Assembly: GCF_000004075.3 (NCBI RefSeq)
Contig: NC_026657.2
Location: 28,118,408 to 28,182,407 of the forward strand
Source of the DNA: Cucumis sativus
Taxonomy: Eukaryota > Streptophyta > Magnoliopsida > Cucurbitales > Cucurbitaceae
Direction of reading: 5' to 3'
DNA length: 64,000 nt
Position 1 is the stretch's first letter; each line of letters begins with the position of its first letter. A model generated the notes under the pieces. The model saw only the letters and a program-made list of their open reading frames with translations, ran no database searches and had not been told where the DNA came from. Positions 24,069 to 37,510 of the stretch are shown piece after piece. Position numbers and translations under genes: made by a program.

Positions 24069-27000
24069 GAAGGGGCTAAACAGTCATTTTTAAAATTTTA
24101 TAAATTTGATTTCTTTTGTATTTTTAATAATTATTTTCCAAAGTAATGGTGTTAGTAGATGCATGAAGAAAATTGGTTTAGTACCATTCATTTTATGTAA
24201 ACTATTTATTTGAAATTTGACGTTCCTATAAAGTTTTTTTCCCCTTTTAATAAAATAATAACAATAGTGTGGCCTTTGTAATGCTACATACGTGTTTAAT
24301 TCTAAGGGATTTCATTCATGATTAATTTATGTAAACTAATGTTAAAGATTACGCATTATTTTTATTTTTTATTTCAAACAACAAAGATTGGGTATTTTAA
24401 TCCATCCAACTAATCATAGGAGTTGCCTTCTTTTAAATCTAAATGTCTATATTAAGTATTTTAAATTTCAGAATTCAAACCAACACATTAAATTTCACCT
24501 TTATTACATTCATTATGGATTGATTTTTTTCCAAAATATGTCGAATGGAAGAATTCAAAACAACACATGCTCCTATTGGTATATAGTTTTGAATACTCAA
24601 GTATGATATAAGGTTTTATAAAACACACACAATAATACACAAATATTTCAAGCATGTTTGAGTAATCCGCCATCATATCTCTCTTTAGCTAGATAGTTAA
24701 AAAAAAATGTTAATAACTAAATGCATGGAGTAGATGTTACATCATCCTAATTGTGTATCTCTTACTCATATATTGTAGGAATAAATTGTCACATGACAAA
24801 ATTTCATAAAGATAAATGCATCTCCTTTAGAAAAAAATGTATTTAATAAAACACAATATGATTATGTTCTATTCAAAATTTTTTGAATTTTAATTTTAAA
24901 CAAACTAATAGTTATTTTTGGTAATTGCAATCAACATTCAATAAAAATTGTAAAAAAAGAAAAAGAAAAAAAAAGAGAAAGTGTGTATGGGAATAGAGGT
25001 GGAGTTATACATTAAAAAAATATGTTGATAAGTAAGAGAGAAAGTGCATGAGAAGCAATATTTGAATGAGAGTATAAAATATGAAGATAATCCATTAGAA
25101 AAATAAATTGAAAAGTGAGATCTTGGTAAGAAAAAAGTAGATCTAAGATCAAAGATTAATGAGATAAAAAATATATACTTTAAAAATATTATTTCAATAA
25201 TCGTAATTTAAAATTTATTCAATTTAATTTATATACTTTGGAATGGGAGGTTTAGTATAGAAGAATTTATTTTTATAGATAGCAAAATAAATAATTTAAA
25301 TATTTGACTATTTTTAAAAATATTAGTTGAGGTTATGAAAATATTTTGTATATGTTGGGATGTTTGAGTTTAATTGATGTGTTTTTGAATATATTTTGGT
25401 ACCCATTTTGAGTTAAATTGGAGGCTCACCATTACATCTCCATTTTGTTAGCTATTAGACAATAATACTTTTTTTTTTTCTTCAACATTAACATCATATA
25501 TTTATTCAGTCATCGTTTATTAAATGTCAACTGGCATGACCTAAAGTCCAAACTGGTGGAGTGGTTGGTGAACTTTTTTTTTGTTTTCAGATTTTAGTTA
25601 ATTTTTAAATAATGTTCATAAAGTCTAAAAACATTTTTATTTTTTCATCTAACAAGTTCTTACATTTTGAAAATGTTAACCTTGTCTTTAAAATTTCACT
25701 TTTATGTCCCATAAATGTGTGTTTTAAAAATATCTAATTCTTGAAATTTTCAACCACTGACATATTTAATAGTTTTTAAATTTTACAAATTTATAATAAT
25801 CATGACATTTTTAGAAAATAAGACACTGTATTAATATATTTTAAAATTCTATATATGAAAAAAGGAGGCTAATTTCTACTTCATCATTTTTTAGGAGTTT
25901 GTACATTTCATATGTGTTTTTAATTTTTTGTATTTGCATCTTTTATTGTGGGAAAGAGATTGATGTATAATGGTTGAGTTGGTGTGTGTGAGTTTAAAAG
26001 AAAAAAAAAAGGATGGAAAATATATATGGTTGAAGAGGGGAAAATGGTTGGTGAGAAGATGGGGTTGGTGAGAGTGGGAGTTTTAGGTGATGGTGGGTCC
26101 GAAAGGTTAGCCCTATTGGTTGCCCAACTTTTTTCATTTTTCTTTCCATCAAAGTGCGTTTAGCTAAACCCTTTAAACCCTTTCCTTTTCTTTTCTTTTT
26201 CTTCTTCTTTTTCAAATATTTGATTTTAATTTCCTATACCATATTTCTTAGGCTTTATTTTTATACTCATAATATTACTCCAAAGCAAAAGAAAAGAGTT
26301 GGGGGGGTGGTTCTTCTACTTTATGTTGGTGATGCTAACAAATTATGGAGATCCCAATCCATTCCCATTTTACCTACTACCGAACATGCTTCCTCCTTCC
26401 CACGTGCCTCTCATTTCAATTTTCCTTCTTTCTAAAATACCCTTTTAATCTATATCTCATCTCTATCATCTTACTCACTTTCCATGTGTGAATTTGAGGC
26501 CATCAACCAAAATAGGATTCCTAAAATGTGACAATCCAATGCTTTTCCTATTACAAATTCATTCCAAACTATTCATTCTAAACGTCCTTCTTCCATTATC
26601 TTATTTTATATTACAATTTTTGAGTTGCTCAAATTCACAATCCTAATAGTCGTCGTAAAATCTTCAATTTGAATTGTGTTGAGTTGTCTAGTTATTTGTT
26701 TATTTTATTTTATTTTTTCAAGTATATTTTTTATTAACCTAAAATATGTAAATTTGTTTACAACACATACAAATAAAACTAAAGTTTCATAAAACTCAAA
26801 AGTTAAATATCAAAATCTATATCTATTACAAACTTCAAACTTACTCCATAATGTATGATTTATATATATATGTGTGTGTTATAAATTTGGGTTAAGTTTG
26901 GTTGGGTCAACCTGAATTTTAAAAAATGTAACAAAAATTTGATAAAATATAAAAAATTCAACCCAACTCAAACCAAAATGGATCATTTACAATTTGGATT

Positions 27001-30000
27001 GGATAGTTTAGGTATACTTCAACTGTTGTTGACCAACTTTTACGATAATTATTTAGCGCAACACTCAGAGGACCACCATCAATGTTGAATTATGTTCACA
27101 TTGTGTGGTTGAGGTTAAAATTTCAATTAAAATGAAAAACAATTATATGTGGACATGGGCGAACCTAAAATTTAATGTTAGAACCAATAGTAAATGTAAT
27201 TTGTTTGTTGAATATAAACATAAGAAAATCTACTTCTTTAGTCCTCCACCTCAAGTTTTGATCATTATATGTGTTTGGATTTTTACTCCCAAAACTTTTA
27301 ATCTCTTCACTCCACTTAGTTTAAAATACCATTATCTATTTTTTACACCAAAATTGATTTAAATGACGGAATTGTTCAAAATATTTATAGAGTTTCACAA
27401 AATTTCTTATTCTATTAGTGATATAGACATTGGTAGACTTCAATATATTAGTACCTATTAATATAAGATTTAATCAAAAATAGAAATCTATTAGTGATTT
27501 ATATTAAATTTCACTCTATTTTAATTCATTTTGTTATATTTGAAAATGTTATTATTTTTATATATATTTTAAATAATTATTGACATTTTAAAAGAGAAAA
27601 TTAAAATTTAAAATTTTCAAAAGATACGATCAAATATAGCCTAATAAACCAAAATATAACAAAATTTTATATTCTTTTATTTAACTATGTCTATCAATAT
27701 CAATTTTGCTATATTTTATAAATATTTTTTAGCTATTTTTTTATTTTTTTAATCTCTCGATTCCACCTCGATCTTTGATTCAAATTGAAGAGGGAGAAGA
27801 ACAAACTTTTTGTTTTATTATTTAGCTTAAATTATAGAATTATTATGTTCAAATGATTTGAGCAAGAGAATTGAATTAGAAATGCATGATTTGTAAAAAA
27901 AATAAAAAAGAAAAAAAAAGGGTTTGGGAAAAAGAAGACAGAAAAGAAGTTGTAAACTTGAATCATATTGGAAAGCATAAATACTGTTCTAAACCTAAAG
28001 CTCTTTGTTTCACCTACTTTGGAAGTGGTGAGAAACTCATCATATTGCTTTATTTACCCAAAAATGAGTGGTTAATCAACTTCACAATCTTTGTCAATTT
28101 TTCTCAAAATATAGAAATAAAAAACGCTATTTTCTATGGTTATATTTTTTTTCAATCAAAACGGACAACTTGAAAGAGGAGAGATGAGAAGACAAAAAAA
28201 TAAATAAATAAATAAAATTTAATCATTTCATTAAAGAATATTTTAAATTGACAAACTATTTATACTTAATAAAACAAATGAAATCACTAAATGACAAATT
28301 TATTATACTTTATTTATATTTTATCAAACTTTTTTTAAAAAAAAACTGTTTAATATGATTGGAGGTAAAAAATGACGGATTTAAAATATTAGGGAGCAAT
28401 TAACGAATTCTTAATTTAAAAAGAAAACATTCCCATAATTTTCTATTAAAGCCCTCTTAATTGTACTAAATGTAAGGAGGAATTCAATTTCACAAAAATG
28501 TTGAAAGGACCGTAATTAAGCCTGGCCCGTATTTCTTTATTGGGCTTAAAACTGGACCCATAGAGAACCCTTTTAATTAATTCCTATTCCTTCTGATTTC
28601 AAAATATGCAAAGGAATTGAATAGTCAACAAATAATTTAGGAATATTGGTTGTTTTATTTTTGCTCTAATGGGTATGTCATCTCTATTTGACATTCACAA
28701 ACTAATGGAAATAAAATTGAAAGTATAATCTCTTATTAGACTAAAAACTTTAAGTTTATGTCTAATAGATTCTTTAGTTTTAAAAATTATGAAATATTAG
28801 ATAAGAAATTTAAAGTTTAGGGACTTATTTATTTATTTTGAAAAATAAGAATTTAGTATATTCAAAAATTTAGAAACATGTTAAATATTTTTTAAATTTT
28901 AGAAACATACAAAGTACCAACATCAGAATTCATACTAATTCTTATTCAACTGTTTTGTTTTCTAGAAAGACAAAAAAAAGTTGTTTGACTGTGATATTAA
29001 TTGATTGATTCCAATTTTAATTTAAAATCATCCATTATAGTTTTTCTCTTAGACTTTTTTTTTATTTGCATTATTAATTTAGAAAATAATTAAAGGGTGA
29101 ATGAATCAAATTGAAAAAAAAAAAACTTATTAATCAAACCATAATGTTTAGGATTAAAAAAACAATCCTAGTAAAATGTATTTCCTCTTGTTTTGAAGAA
29201 TACATACATAAACACACACACACATACATATTTTCTTTTTCAAGTACAATTTTGATTTAATAATTTAATTAATAAATTTATTAAAAATATATTGTTGTGA
29301 CGAAAATCATCCCTGGCCACATGCCAAAAAAGCTAAGCCACCATCTTGAATGGGAATTAACAATAATTAATAAGTGTGTTCAAATGATCTCATTTATAAA
29401 GTATGATTGAGATTATTCAACAAAAAAAAAGAAAAGAAAAGAAAAGATAATTAATAGTACCAAACAGATGAAATCAATGGTGGTTAGCAAACAAATTAAT
29501 TGATTTTATTTGATATATATTCTTGATTTAGAATCTTTAAAAACCCACCTTGTTAGTGGTTGTATGAGGTCAAGCTGAGCTAAGCTTTGAGCCATTCTTC
29601 ATCTATATATATATATATATATATATATATGGAATTTGAAAAGAAAAGAAAATGTAATTGAGAAATAATTACACAAAATATCTCATAAAAATTACTTAAG
29701 AAACAAACCCTTTAATAAAAATAGTTTAAATAAACTTCAAAAGCTATTATAGTGGTTGTCATTATATACCATATTTTTTAAAAGAAATTGACATTTTAGG
29801 GGTAGCAAAAGTAAGTTTGTTTGAAGTGTATTTCAAATAGGGAGTTGGAAAGAATGTTTAATGCAATAAGAGAGGAAATCTCAAGTTTAGAGGAACTTAA
29901 ACATATTTCATTTAAAATGAGTTGTAACGATATCAGCCACTCTAGAGGATCTCTAACAAATACTTATCAATTTTTTATTAGTGAAGTTTTTTTTATTGAA

Positions 30001-31679
30001 CACACTGCCCTCAAATGTAAGTGATATTGCATCATACTGAATTATCAATTGTTGTGTCTTTACTTTTTCAGTTGCACTTCTTAGTTTGTATCTTCTTGTT
30101 TTACTCATCGTTATAACATTTTGTACGACTTGTTTTGTTACGTATATTTTTTCGTTTCTCATGTGGATTTGGTAAGTTCAAATATTTATTTCTTTAGTTT
30201 AAAATCTATACATAAGAATAAAAAATTTATATAAAATTTTAATATATGGTGCCTAAAATATGTTATATTTGCAGGAAAAGCACTCCACCAAGAGTATAAA
30301 GAAAATTAGAACTCTCCCTCTGCTCTTTTCCAAGGTTTGGCAGCCAAAAGGAGAAAAGAATGGTACTTAGCTTTTCTTTTTCTTCCATATTCTCTTCATT
30401 TTTCGTAGGAAGGTCTCCACCACCAAACTTGTGCAAGAGCTAAGCTTTATGTGAAGTCATATGGTTAGAGGAAGCTTTGAAATTTTCATTTGTTCCATCA
30501 CAAAATCTCCTCCCTTAAACCCTTTTGCTTTTACAAATTAATTTCTATTTAAAAATTTACAAAATATAGCACACCATCGTTTTTTAGAATATAATTTAAG
30601 TTTGTGTCTAAAAGCAAATAATTAGGAAGTATACAAGAAGTTGATCAAGAAACAGTTGATACTAAACTAATAAATATATGTTAAATTAAGGAAAGAAACT
30701 TTGATTAAACAAACAAACAAAAGAAAACAATGACCGTCAAACCAACTAAAATTAACAAAATTTAATTCGCCTAAATCAAAGTGATATGTATATTTCTCAA
30801 TTATACATTGCTTGAACTATATTTTGTTATGGTTTTTCTTTTCCTTTTTACCATGCAACTTTTATTTGACATTTTTAATTATTCGATTAATCTTTATATG
30901 GAGGTCTCTTTTTAACCATGCAACATTTAACCAAAAAGTGACTTACACATTTGCTAAACCTAGTTAAAAGAGAAAAGTATGCATTCAATTAGCAATACAA
31001 ACTAATTAATCTACTGATATTGAGCATATTCCATTTTTTACATTTTCCATTAATTTGTTAAATTTTACTTTGAACAGCTAGATTGATATTGGAATCACAA
31101 TTCTCATGATTGAGCTGAGATTTTTTTTGGAGTCCCATTTACATGAAAGTCTATTTTAATTTTAAAATTTGGTTGGTTGTGTTGCAATCATACTAAGAAT
31201 TGAAGGGGGGTAGACCAAGAGGGTCACTAATGTAGCAACACCCACATATATACATGTGTTTGAACATATGTAGCTAGGCAGGTAAGACAGTGGCTATGCT
31301 ATAGTATGCCTAGTAATGTACCAAATTAGAGTCATGTGCATTTTTCAATAGCAAAAGTACCTAAAACATACTCCAATCATTGCCAACAGTCTCATTAGCA
31401 TAGTTCTCTTGTCACGAGCCATATAGGCATCCAACGTGTTATTAAAGTACTCTCATAGTTATAATTGTGATTTTGTACGTGTGATTCCTATATAAACTTA
31501 ACTACAATACAATCTATCACCAATAGTAAACTATTCATTCTCAATCTATAGATTCTGAAATTGTTTGAAACGGAAGTTGGTTATTATAGTTCTAAATTTT
31601 TAGTTAGATTATTTAAATTTAGATTATAAAGGTACATGAGCTGTTCAATACGAGAATTATGTAAGGCTATAATAATCAC
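24069..31679. other. Gene-poor AT-rich region
   Basis: I find no gene with recognisable protein similarity or convincing exons. It includes low-complexity A/T runs, an (AT)n repeat at 29,604-29,630, and a degenerate cucurbit-type repeat near 27,410-27,540 ('ctattagtgat' words). Less AT-rich islands lie near 26,020-26,440, 28,500-28,570 (TGGGCTT motifs) and 30,280-30,520. The islands could be untranslated RNA or old transposon ends, but nothing identifies them. Confidence 0.45.
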
Positions 31680-32093
31680 TTCTAACTATGGTAAACAATA
31701 TTTCAAAACTTTTCATTTGCTACAATATTTACTATTTAATTTGCTACCGTTTTTACTGTTTGGCATTCATCATTTTCTTATTTTTTGTTGCATTATTTAC
31801 TAAGGAAATAGTAATTCACACCACAAACGCATACTATTATAACTCATACTAAAATAATCTACACTCCAAACTATTATAATTCAACTATATAATAGCTTAG
31901 GACTATAATAACCCACTCTTTACCTAAAAAACTCTCTATGTTTGAAATATAAACTATTTTAATTTGAGAAGAAAATAATAAACATTGTAGCAAAAAAATA
32001 AAATACGATGAATGTAAAATAGTAAAAATTGTAGCAAATAGTAAATATTTTAGCAAATTATGGGTTTTGAAATAATGTTGACTGTAGTTAATC
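31680..32093. repeat. Foldback (MITE-like) inverted repeat
   Basis: A left arm at about 31,680-31,801 and a right arm at about 31,976-32,093 are imperfect inverse copies, enclosing about 175 bp. Shared words include 'atttcaaaac', 'tttgcta.aatatttactattt', 'tttttact' and 'cattcatc' in the left arm with their complements in reverse order in the right. No transposase is encoded. The surrounding 31.6-32.65 kb carries more 'actattataa' repeats, ending near 'cagcgtcccaaacac' (32,627), so the whole element may be larger. Confidence 0.6.
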
Positions 32094-32859
32094 TGGAAGT
32101 ACAAAATAATATTTACTGTAGCAAAATGTGATCATATGATAACACTTACCCCAACTTCAAGTGAATGAATTAAGCTATTATAACCAATTCCATGTTAAAA
32201 AAATTATTCTATAATAGTTGTTTTTTTTTCCAATTATTGTAAAATTATTGTTTTAATTTCATATTTATTACCATGTTCACTATTTCTTCAAATCCCTTAT
32301 TTGTCGTAGAGTTTACTATTTCATACTTATTATTTCTTTCCATGGTTACTATTTTCTACTCGAACTAAAAGAGTTTGTATTTAAATACATGCTATTATGA
32401 CTCAAAGTAAAATATTAGGTATCCAAAACATAGACTATTGTAACCTATAAATAATTATAATTTATATATTGTAATAACCAATTCAGTGCCTAAACATCGT
32501 ATGTGTTAAAATTACTTGAATAAAAATGCAAACCATTCTAACTCAAATTAAAACAATATATATCTCCAAACACATACTAATATAACTTATAGACTATTAT
32601 AATCGACATACTATTTATTACAACTCAGCGTCCCAAACACTCTTATCCTAGATTTCGTAAAACCGTTGTCCATGAACCTCTTGCCACTGCTTTTCACACA
32701 ACATCAACAACCATTTTTTGTTTATTGTTTTCCCCACAACCGCTTCTGAAAAACTTTCAACAAATAATTTTTGGCATATGTAACAAGCGAAACCATTTTC
32801 CAATGGCCGCTATCAACCAACCTACGACTACTACTACCATCAACCTCCGACCATCATTT

Positions 32860-33176
32860 TTGAGCATTACCACCAGCCAACCATTTCCCAAACTGCTTTT
32901 CGGCAGTCGTGGTTGGTTAACTTTTGTTGATTTATGCCAACTTTGGTTGACCATTTTTTGGTGATCGTTGTCGGTTACTTTTGTCAACCATATTTGATGG
33001 TCGATTATAGCCAACTTTAGTTAACCAGCTATAGACAATCGTTTTTTAGATATCATTGTCGACTAACTTTTGTCGATCGTTGTTCGGGGACTATTATCGA
33101 CCAATTTTTATTGACCATTGTCTGCTAACGTTCTTTCATAAACCATTTTCAATGACAGTTGGCTATCACATAATTA
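32860..33176. repeat. Degenerate minisatellite, left part
   Basis: Diverged copies of a unit near 39 bp, built from 'aacttttgtcgacca', 'ttttttggtgatc' and 'attgtcg', repeat irregularly. The same unit resumes on the far side of the gypsy element at 37,511, so this is one array split by the insertion. Related but more diverged words extend left to about 32,650. Confidence 0.6.
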
Positions 33177-33506
33177 TCCTTACTATTCTTAAAGGTTTAT
33201 TAGAGTGAAAGTTCTCCGCACAAACCAACACAAGTTTGTTCAGCATGCTTTGTCCTCACTCTCATGCATCCTAGGAAAATTCTCAGGAGCCCACCCAACA
33301 TAAAATTGCTCCAAGCTAATCACGCTTAACTTTGGAGTTCCTATGATCGAGCCACTGGAAAGGAAGGTGCACCTTGTTGGTACTAGTATTAATTTTTAAT
33401 TCTTTTTTTAAAGTCTTTCTTAACATTACTTTTAGGTCCTCGAGACCTCTCTCATTCAGATCTGATACCGCTTCGTTCATGTCTCCCTCTTAATATCGGG
33501 CATACA
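33177..33506 (-). repeat. Left LTR (3' LTR) of the gypsy element
   Basis: It aligns in the same orientation with 37,294-37,510. Shared stretches include 'aaaccaacac.agt', 'aaggaaggtgcaccttgtt', 'tctttcttaacattactt' and 'ttcatgtctcc'. This copy has about 115 bp (33,240-33,355) absent from the other. The many substitutions between copies indicate an old insertion. Confidence 0.75.
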
Positions 33507-36298
33507 TGTCCACCAGCTTCCACTTGGTTTGTACCCTAATCACATCTTACTATGAGATATTTCGCTCTGATACCATATGTTTGAGGGTGAAAAGTTGTAC
33601 TGAACTCTAATCTTGTGTCCATCGCAGTCTGATGTCCTCTTTAGAACTTAGAAGTAAAATGAACATCTTTGTCAGAAACTATCAACATGGACACTCCATG
33701 CAGCCTCATTATCTCAATCAAAATACAATTGTGCCCAATTACTGGCAGTATAAGTGGACTTCCCTAGGATGAAATGTGCCGACTTCATGAGTCTGCCAAC
33801 TATAACCCATATCACTATATAACTCTTCAGGGTCCTAGGCAGCCCTAAAATGAAGTCCATAGACACATTCTCCCACTTCCACTCTGGCACACCTGGTATG
33901 CAACAAACCTGTTGGCTTCTGTCTTGGTGTCTTTACCTACTAGCACATCAAACACTTATTGACAAAGTCTGCTACTTCTCTCTTCATATTTCTCCACCAG
34001 TAAACTTGCTTCAAGTCCTGGTACATCTTTGTTCTACCTGGATTCATAGAAAATGGAGAACTACGAGTCTTAGTCAATAACTCAGTCTTAACTGCACTGT
34101 CTGCTGGTACAAATAACCATCTCTTGAACATGAGTTCATCATCAGAGAATAAAGAGAACTCCTCAGCTTGCCCTGCTTCTGCCAAGTAACGCTTATCAAC
34201 TAAATAAGGACCAGTGAGCTAAGCAATAATAATTCTCTACCTCAAAGTTGGTTGTACTGACAGTCGAGCTAACTGTAAGGTGACCTCTCCCACTGAAACT
34301 ACAATCTCAACTCTCTCTCAAGATCTCTATGCAAAGGAACCTGATTGGCAAGGAGTGCTGCAGAATGTGATATCTCCATACTAAGAGCATCAACTACCAC
34401 ATTCGCCTTACTTGGGTGGTACAAGATCTCATAGTCATAGTCCTTAACCAACTCGAGTCATCTGTGTTGTCTCATATTTAACTCCTTCTGAGTGAAGAAA
34501 CATTTCAACCTCTTATGGTCAGTGAAGATCTGAATCTTCTCACCATATAAATAATGTGTCTAGATCTTAAGTGCAAAAACTACTGTTGCCAACTCTAAAT
34601 CATGTGTAGGGTAGTTCAGTTCATGACTCTTCAATTGACGAGAGGCATAAGCAACCATCTTACCTTGTTGCATCAATACACAAACCAGTCCTTTCTTAGA
34701 GGCATTGTTGTAAATCACATAACTTTCAAATCCATCTAAGATTGTAAGAACTCATGCAGTAACAAATTTTTGCTTAAGATCCTAAAAACTACTCTCACAT
34801 GTTGGGCTTAGAGTCTCCTTCCTGGTCAGCTGAGTCAAAAGATTGGCTATAAGAAATAAACCTTCTACAAACCTTATGTAATAACCTGCTAAGCTCATAA
34901 AACTTTGAACTTCACTAACTGTAGAAGGTCAAGGTCAACTGGTGACAGCTTCAATCTTTGTCGGGTCCACAGAGACTCCTTCACTGGATACTACATGGCC
35001 AAGGAAAACACATGTTTCAGCCAGAACTCACACTTGAAAATCTTGGCATACAGTTTATTGACTCGAAGAGTCTCTAACACCTGATGTAATTTCATCGCCT
35101 TTGTCTTGAAGTAAACCAAAATTTCATCAATAAAAACTATCACAAAAGTGTCTAGGAAATCCTTAAACACCTTGTTCATCAAATCCTTAAATACAACATG
35201 GGCATTCATCAAGCTGAAAAACATTACAATAAGTTCGTAATGTCCATATCTGAAACGAAAGGTAGTCTTGAGAATATCATTGTCTCTAATTCTTAACTGG
35301 TGATATCCTGATCGTCAATTGATCTTAGAGAACACAGTGGCTCCCTACAACTGATCAAACAAGTCATCAATCTTGGGCAACGAATATCTGTTCTTGGCTG
35401 TCGCCTTATTGAGCTCTCTATAGTCAATACAAAGATGCATCAACCCATCTTTCTTTTTCACAAGTAATACTGGTGTTCCTCAAGGTGACACACTAGGTCG
35501 AATAAAGCCCTTGTCCAACAATTCATGCAATTGGACCTTTAGCTCCTTTAGCTCAGCTGGAGTCATTCTGTATCAAGCTCTCGATATGAGACCAGTGTCT
35601 GGTTCCAGCTCAATGGCAAAATCAACCTCTTCGTGCGGTGTAAGTCATGGAAGCTCTTTTAAAAAAACATTGGGGTATTTTCTTACCACTAGCTCAGATG
35701 ATAAAAATAACTCGAGCTCTCTGGTATCTACAACACTAGCCAAGATGCTCCAAGTACCCTGATTAAGCAGTTTACTGACCTTTATGGCTAAGATAACTTT
35801 GGGTAGGATCACAGTCACTGCCCCTTAATACTTGAAACTAGTTGCCTCATGAGGGTTAAAAACTACTTCCTTAAGGAAACAATCTATGTTTGCAACGGTT
35901 AGCAGATAGTCAATCCATGCTTAAGATTACATCAAAGTCTCGCATGTCTAATACTAATAAAGTTACATCTAAAATATGGTCTGTTATTTCTATTTTACAT
36001 GCTTTTATATTTTCTTTTGACAACATAATTTCTCTAGATGGAGTAGAAACATACAACATATAACTCAAGGGTTCCACCTCTAAACTCATATGCTGAACAA
36101 AAATTAAGGATATAAAAGAATGAGAGCACCCCGAGTTAAATAATACTAAAGCAAAATGCTCGAAGATTGCGAGCGTACCTGTCACACCATTGTGCTAGCT
36201 CTCTCGATCTTCTGCCGATTAGTGGCAAAACTCTCCTCTGCTGAGATGTAGAATTCTAGATCGAGACAGCCTCAAACGGTTTCTGAGGGCAATTATTA

Positions 36299-36379
36299 GC
36301 TATAAGTGTAGGCAACCTAGGCATATAGCTAGACAACGACTTGAATGAGGCATATGCCTAGGTTGCCTACACTTATAGC
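36299..36379. repeat. 28-bp perfect inverted repeat plus 22-bp direct repeat in gag
   Basis: The arms 36,299-36,326 and 36,352-36,379 are exact inverse copies separated by 25 bp. The 22-mer at 36,328-36,349, beginning gctagacaacgac, recurs unchanged at 36,396-36,417. On the minus strand the right arm encodes the start of the gag zinc knuckle (CYKCRQP), so the left arm is a reversed copy of it. Confidence 0.9.
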
Positions 36380-37293
36380 ATATACACCCCTCCTTGCTAG
36401 ACAACGACTTGAATGAGACCTTTCACAATTAGGACACGAGGGTAATTCCTTCAAGGTTTTGCTTGCCTGAGCAACTTGTTGTTGATGCCACTGGAACAAA
36501 ACATCTAACCTCATATTCCTCTATGGTACTACTGTAGGCTGCTGCTCAACCTTCCTTTTTCGTCCTGAAGTTGGCGTCGTCTCTGCAGCCTTGGCTAGCT
36601 CTAACCTCTCATGCAAACTCAAATCCACTACCATGTATAGTGCATCAGTCTGGGTAGCTGGTCTAAGGACTCAAACGAAACCCTGGATCTCCGACTTAAG
36701 GCCTCTAATAAATTTATCGGCTCTTTCAGCTTTGATCCTCACTAGCTCAGGTGCAAATAAGGATAACGTATCGAATTCCTGATCATATCCTCCACGGTCA
36801 TATTGTCTTGCTCTAGCTTTAGGAACTTTTGGCACTTGGCATCTCTCACTGTAGCGAAGAAGAATTTGTCATAAAAGTTCTCCTTAAACTGCTCCCAGGT
36901 GATTTGACTCATATCTCCACCCAACATCCTCTCTGTGGACTCCCACTAGCCTCTGCCCCTGTTAATCAGTAAATATATGACGCACTGAACTTTTTGGTCT
37001 TTGGGGCACTTCATGTAATGAAAGATAGTCACCACCGAACTCAACCACATTTGCGCCTTGGTAGGGTCTGTCAATGATCCATCAAAAGTCCAAGGGTTAT
37101 TCCTAAAATCCCAACTAGAGTCTGAACTCCTGAATAGGAGCTGTAGGATCGACAACTTGTAGAGCAGGTTGTCCTTCAAGTTGACCCTACCACCTCTATG
37201 AACACTTGTGATATTTTCCTAAATTCCACCACCAAAAGCCCCTTCCACCTCTACAAACATGCCCAAGATTCAACCTGCGACCTGGTAACATCA

Positions 37294-37510
37294 TCCTTGC
37301 TATCCTTAAAAGCTTATTAGTGTGAAAGTTCACCCCACAAACCAACACGAGTCCAGCCACCAAAAAGGAAGGTGCACCTTGTTAGTATATGTATTAACTT
37401 TTAAATCTTTTTTAAATCTTTCTTAACATTACTTCCATGTCCTCAAGATCCCTCTTATTTAGATGTGATATCGGTTCATTCATGTCTCCCACCTAATCTC
37501 GGACGTTACA
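37294..37510 (-). repeat. Right LTR (5' LTR) of the gypsy element
   Basis: On the minus strand it starts TGTAACG, the usual TG start, and aligns with the left LTR except for an internal deletion near its inner third. I could not recognise a primer binding site beside it. Confidence 0.7.

Larger units (their letters stand above)
33177..37510 (-). mobile_element. Decayed Ty3/gypsy LTR retrotransposon
   Basis: Reading the minus strand, the order is LTR, gag (about 37,190-36,300) ending in a CCHC zinc-knuckle region, aspartic protease (about 36,240-35,910), reverse transcriptase (about 35,560-34,980, with [11 protein letters not shown] and FDQL), RNase H/connection remnants, integrase zinc-binding domain (KMYQDLKQVYWWRNMKREVADF, 34,060-33,960) and part of the integrase core up to HPQT, then the other LTR. 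This gag-PR-RT-RH-IN order is that of Ty3/gypsy elements. There are many stops and frameshifts. The protease motif has N in place of the catalytic D (NSGCSHSF), and the reverse transcriptase has DE in place of DD (FIDEILVY). The region beyond the integrase core is deleted. It cannot make an active product. Flanking 5-mers AATTA and AATTT may be an eroded target duplication. Confidence 0.87.

Noticed and set aside
25994..26435. Overlapping open frames on both strands rich in lysine or phenylalanine.
   Set aside because: They arise from poly-A/T and TTTC-like runs; no splice signals or domains support a gene.
32725..32964. A 79-codon open frame rich in T and P.
   Set aside because: It is a translation of the degenerate repeat region left of the minisatellite and has no family features.
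33563..33575. A sequence whose complement is GGTATCAGAGC, like the primer binding site for initiator methionine tRNA.
   Set aside because: It lies between the integrase core and the downstream LTR, where no primer site belongs. It aligns with integrase codons just after the HPQT motif, so the match is accidental.
35540..35570. A TAGCTCAGCTGGAG run resembling the A box of a tRNA gene.
   Set aside because: It falls in the antisense of the reverse transcriptase region of the gypsy element, and no B box or cloverleaf follows at the right distance.
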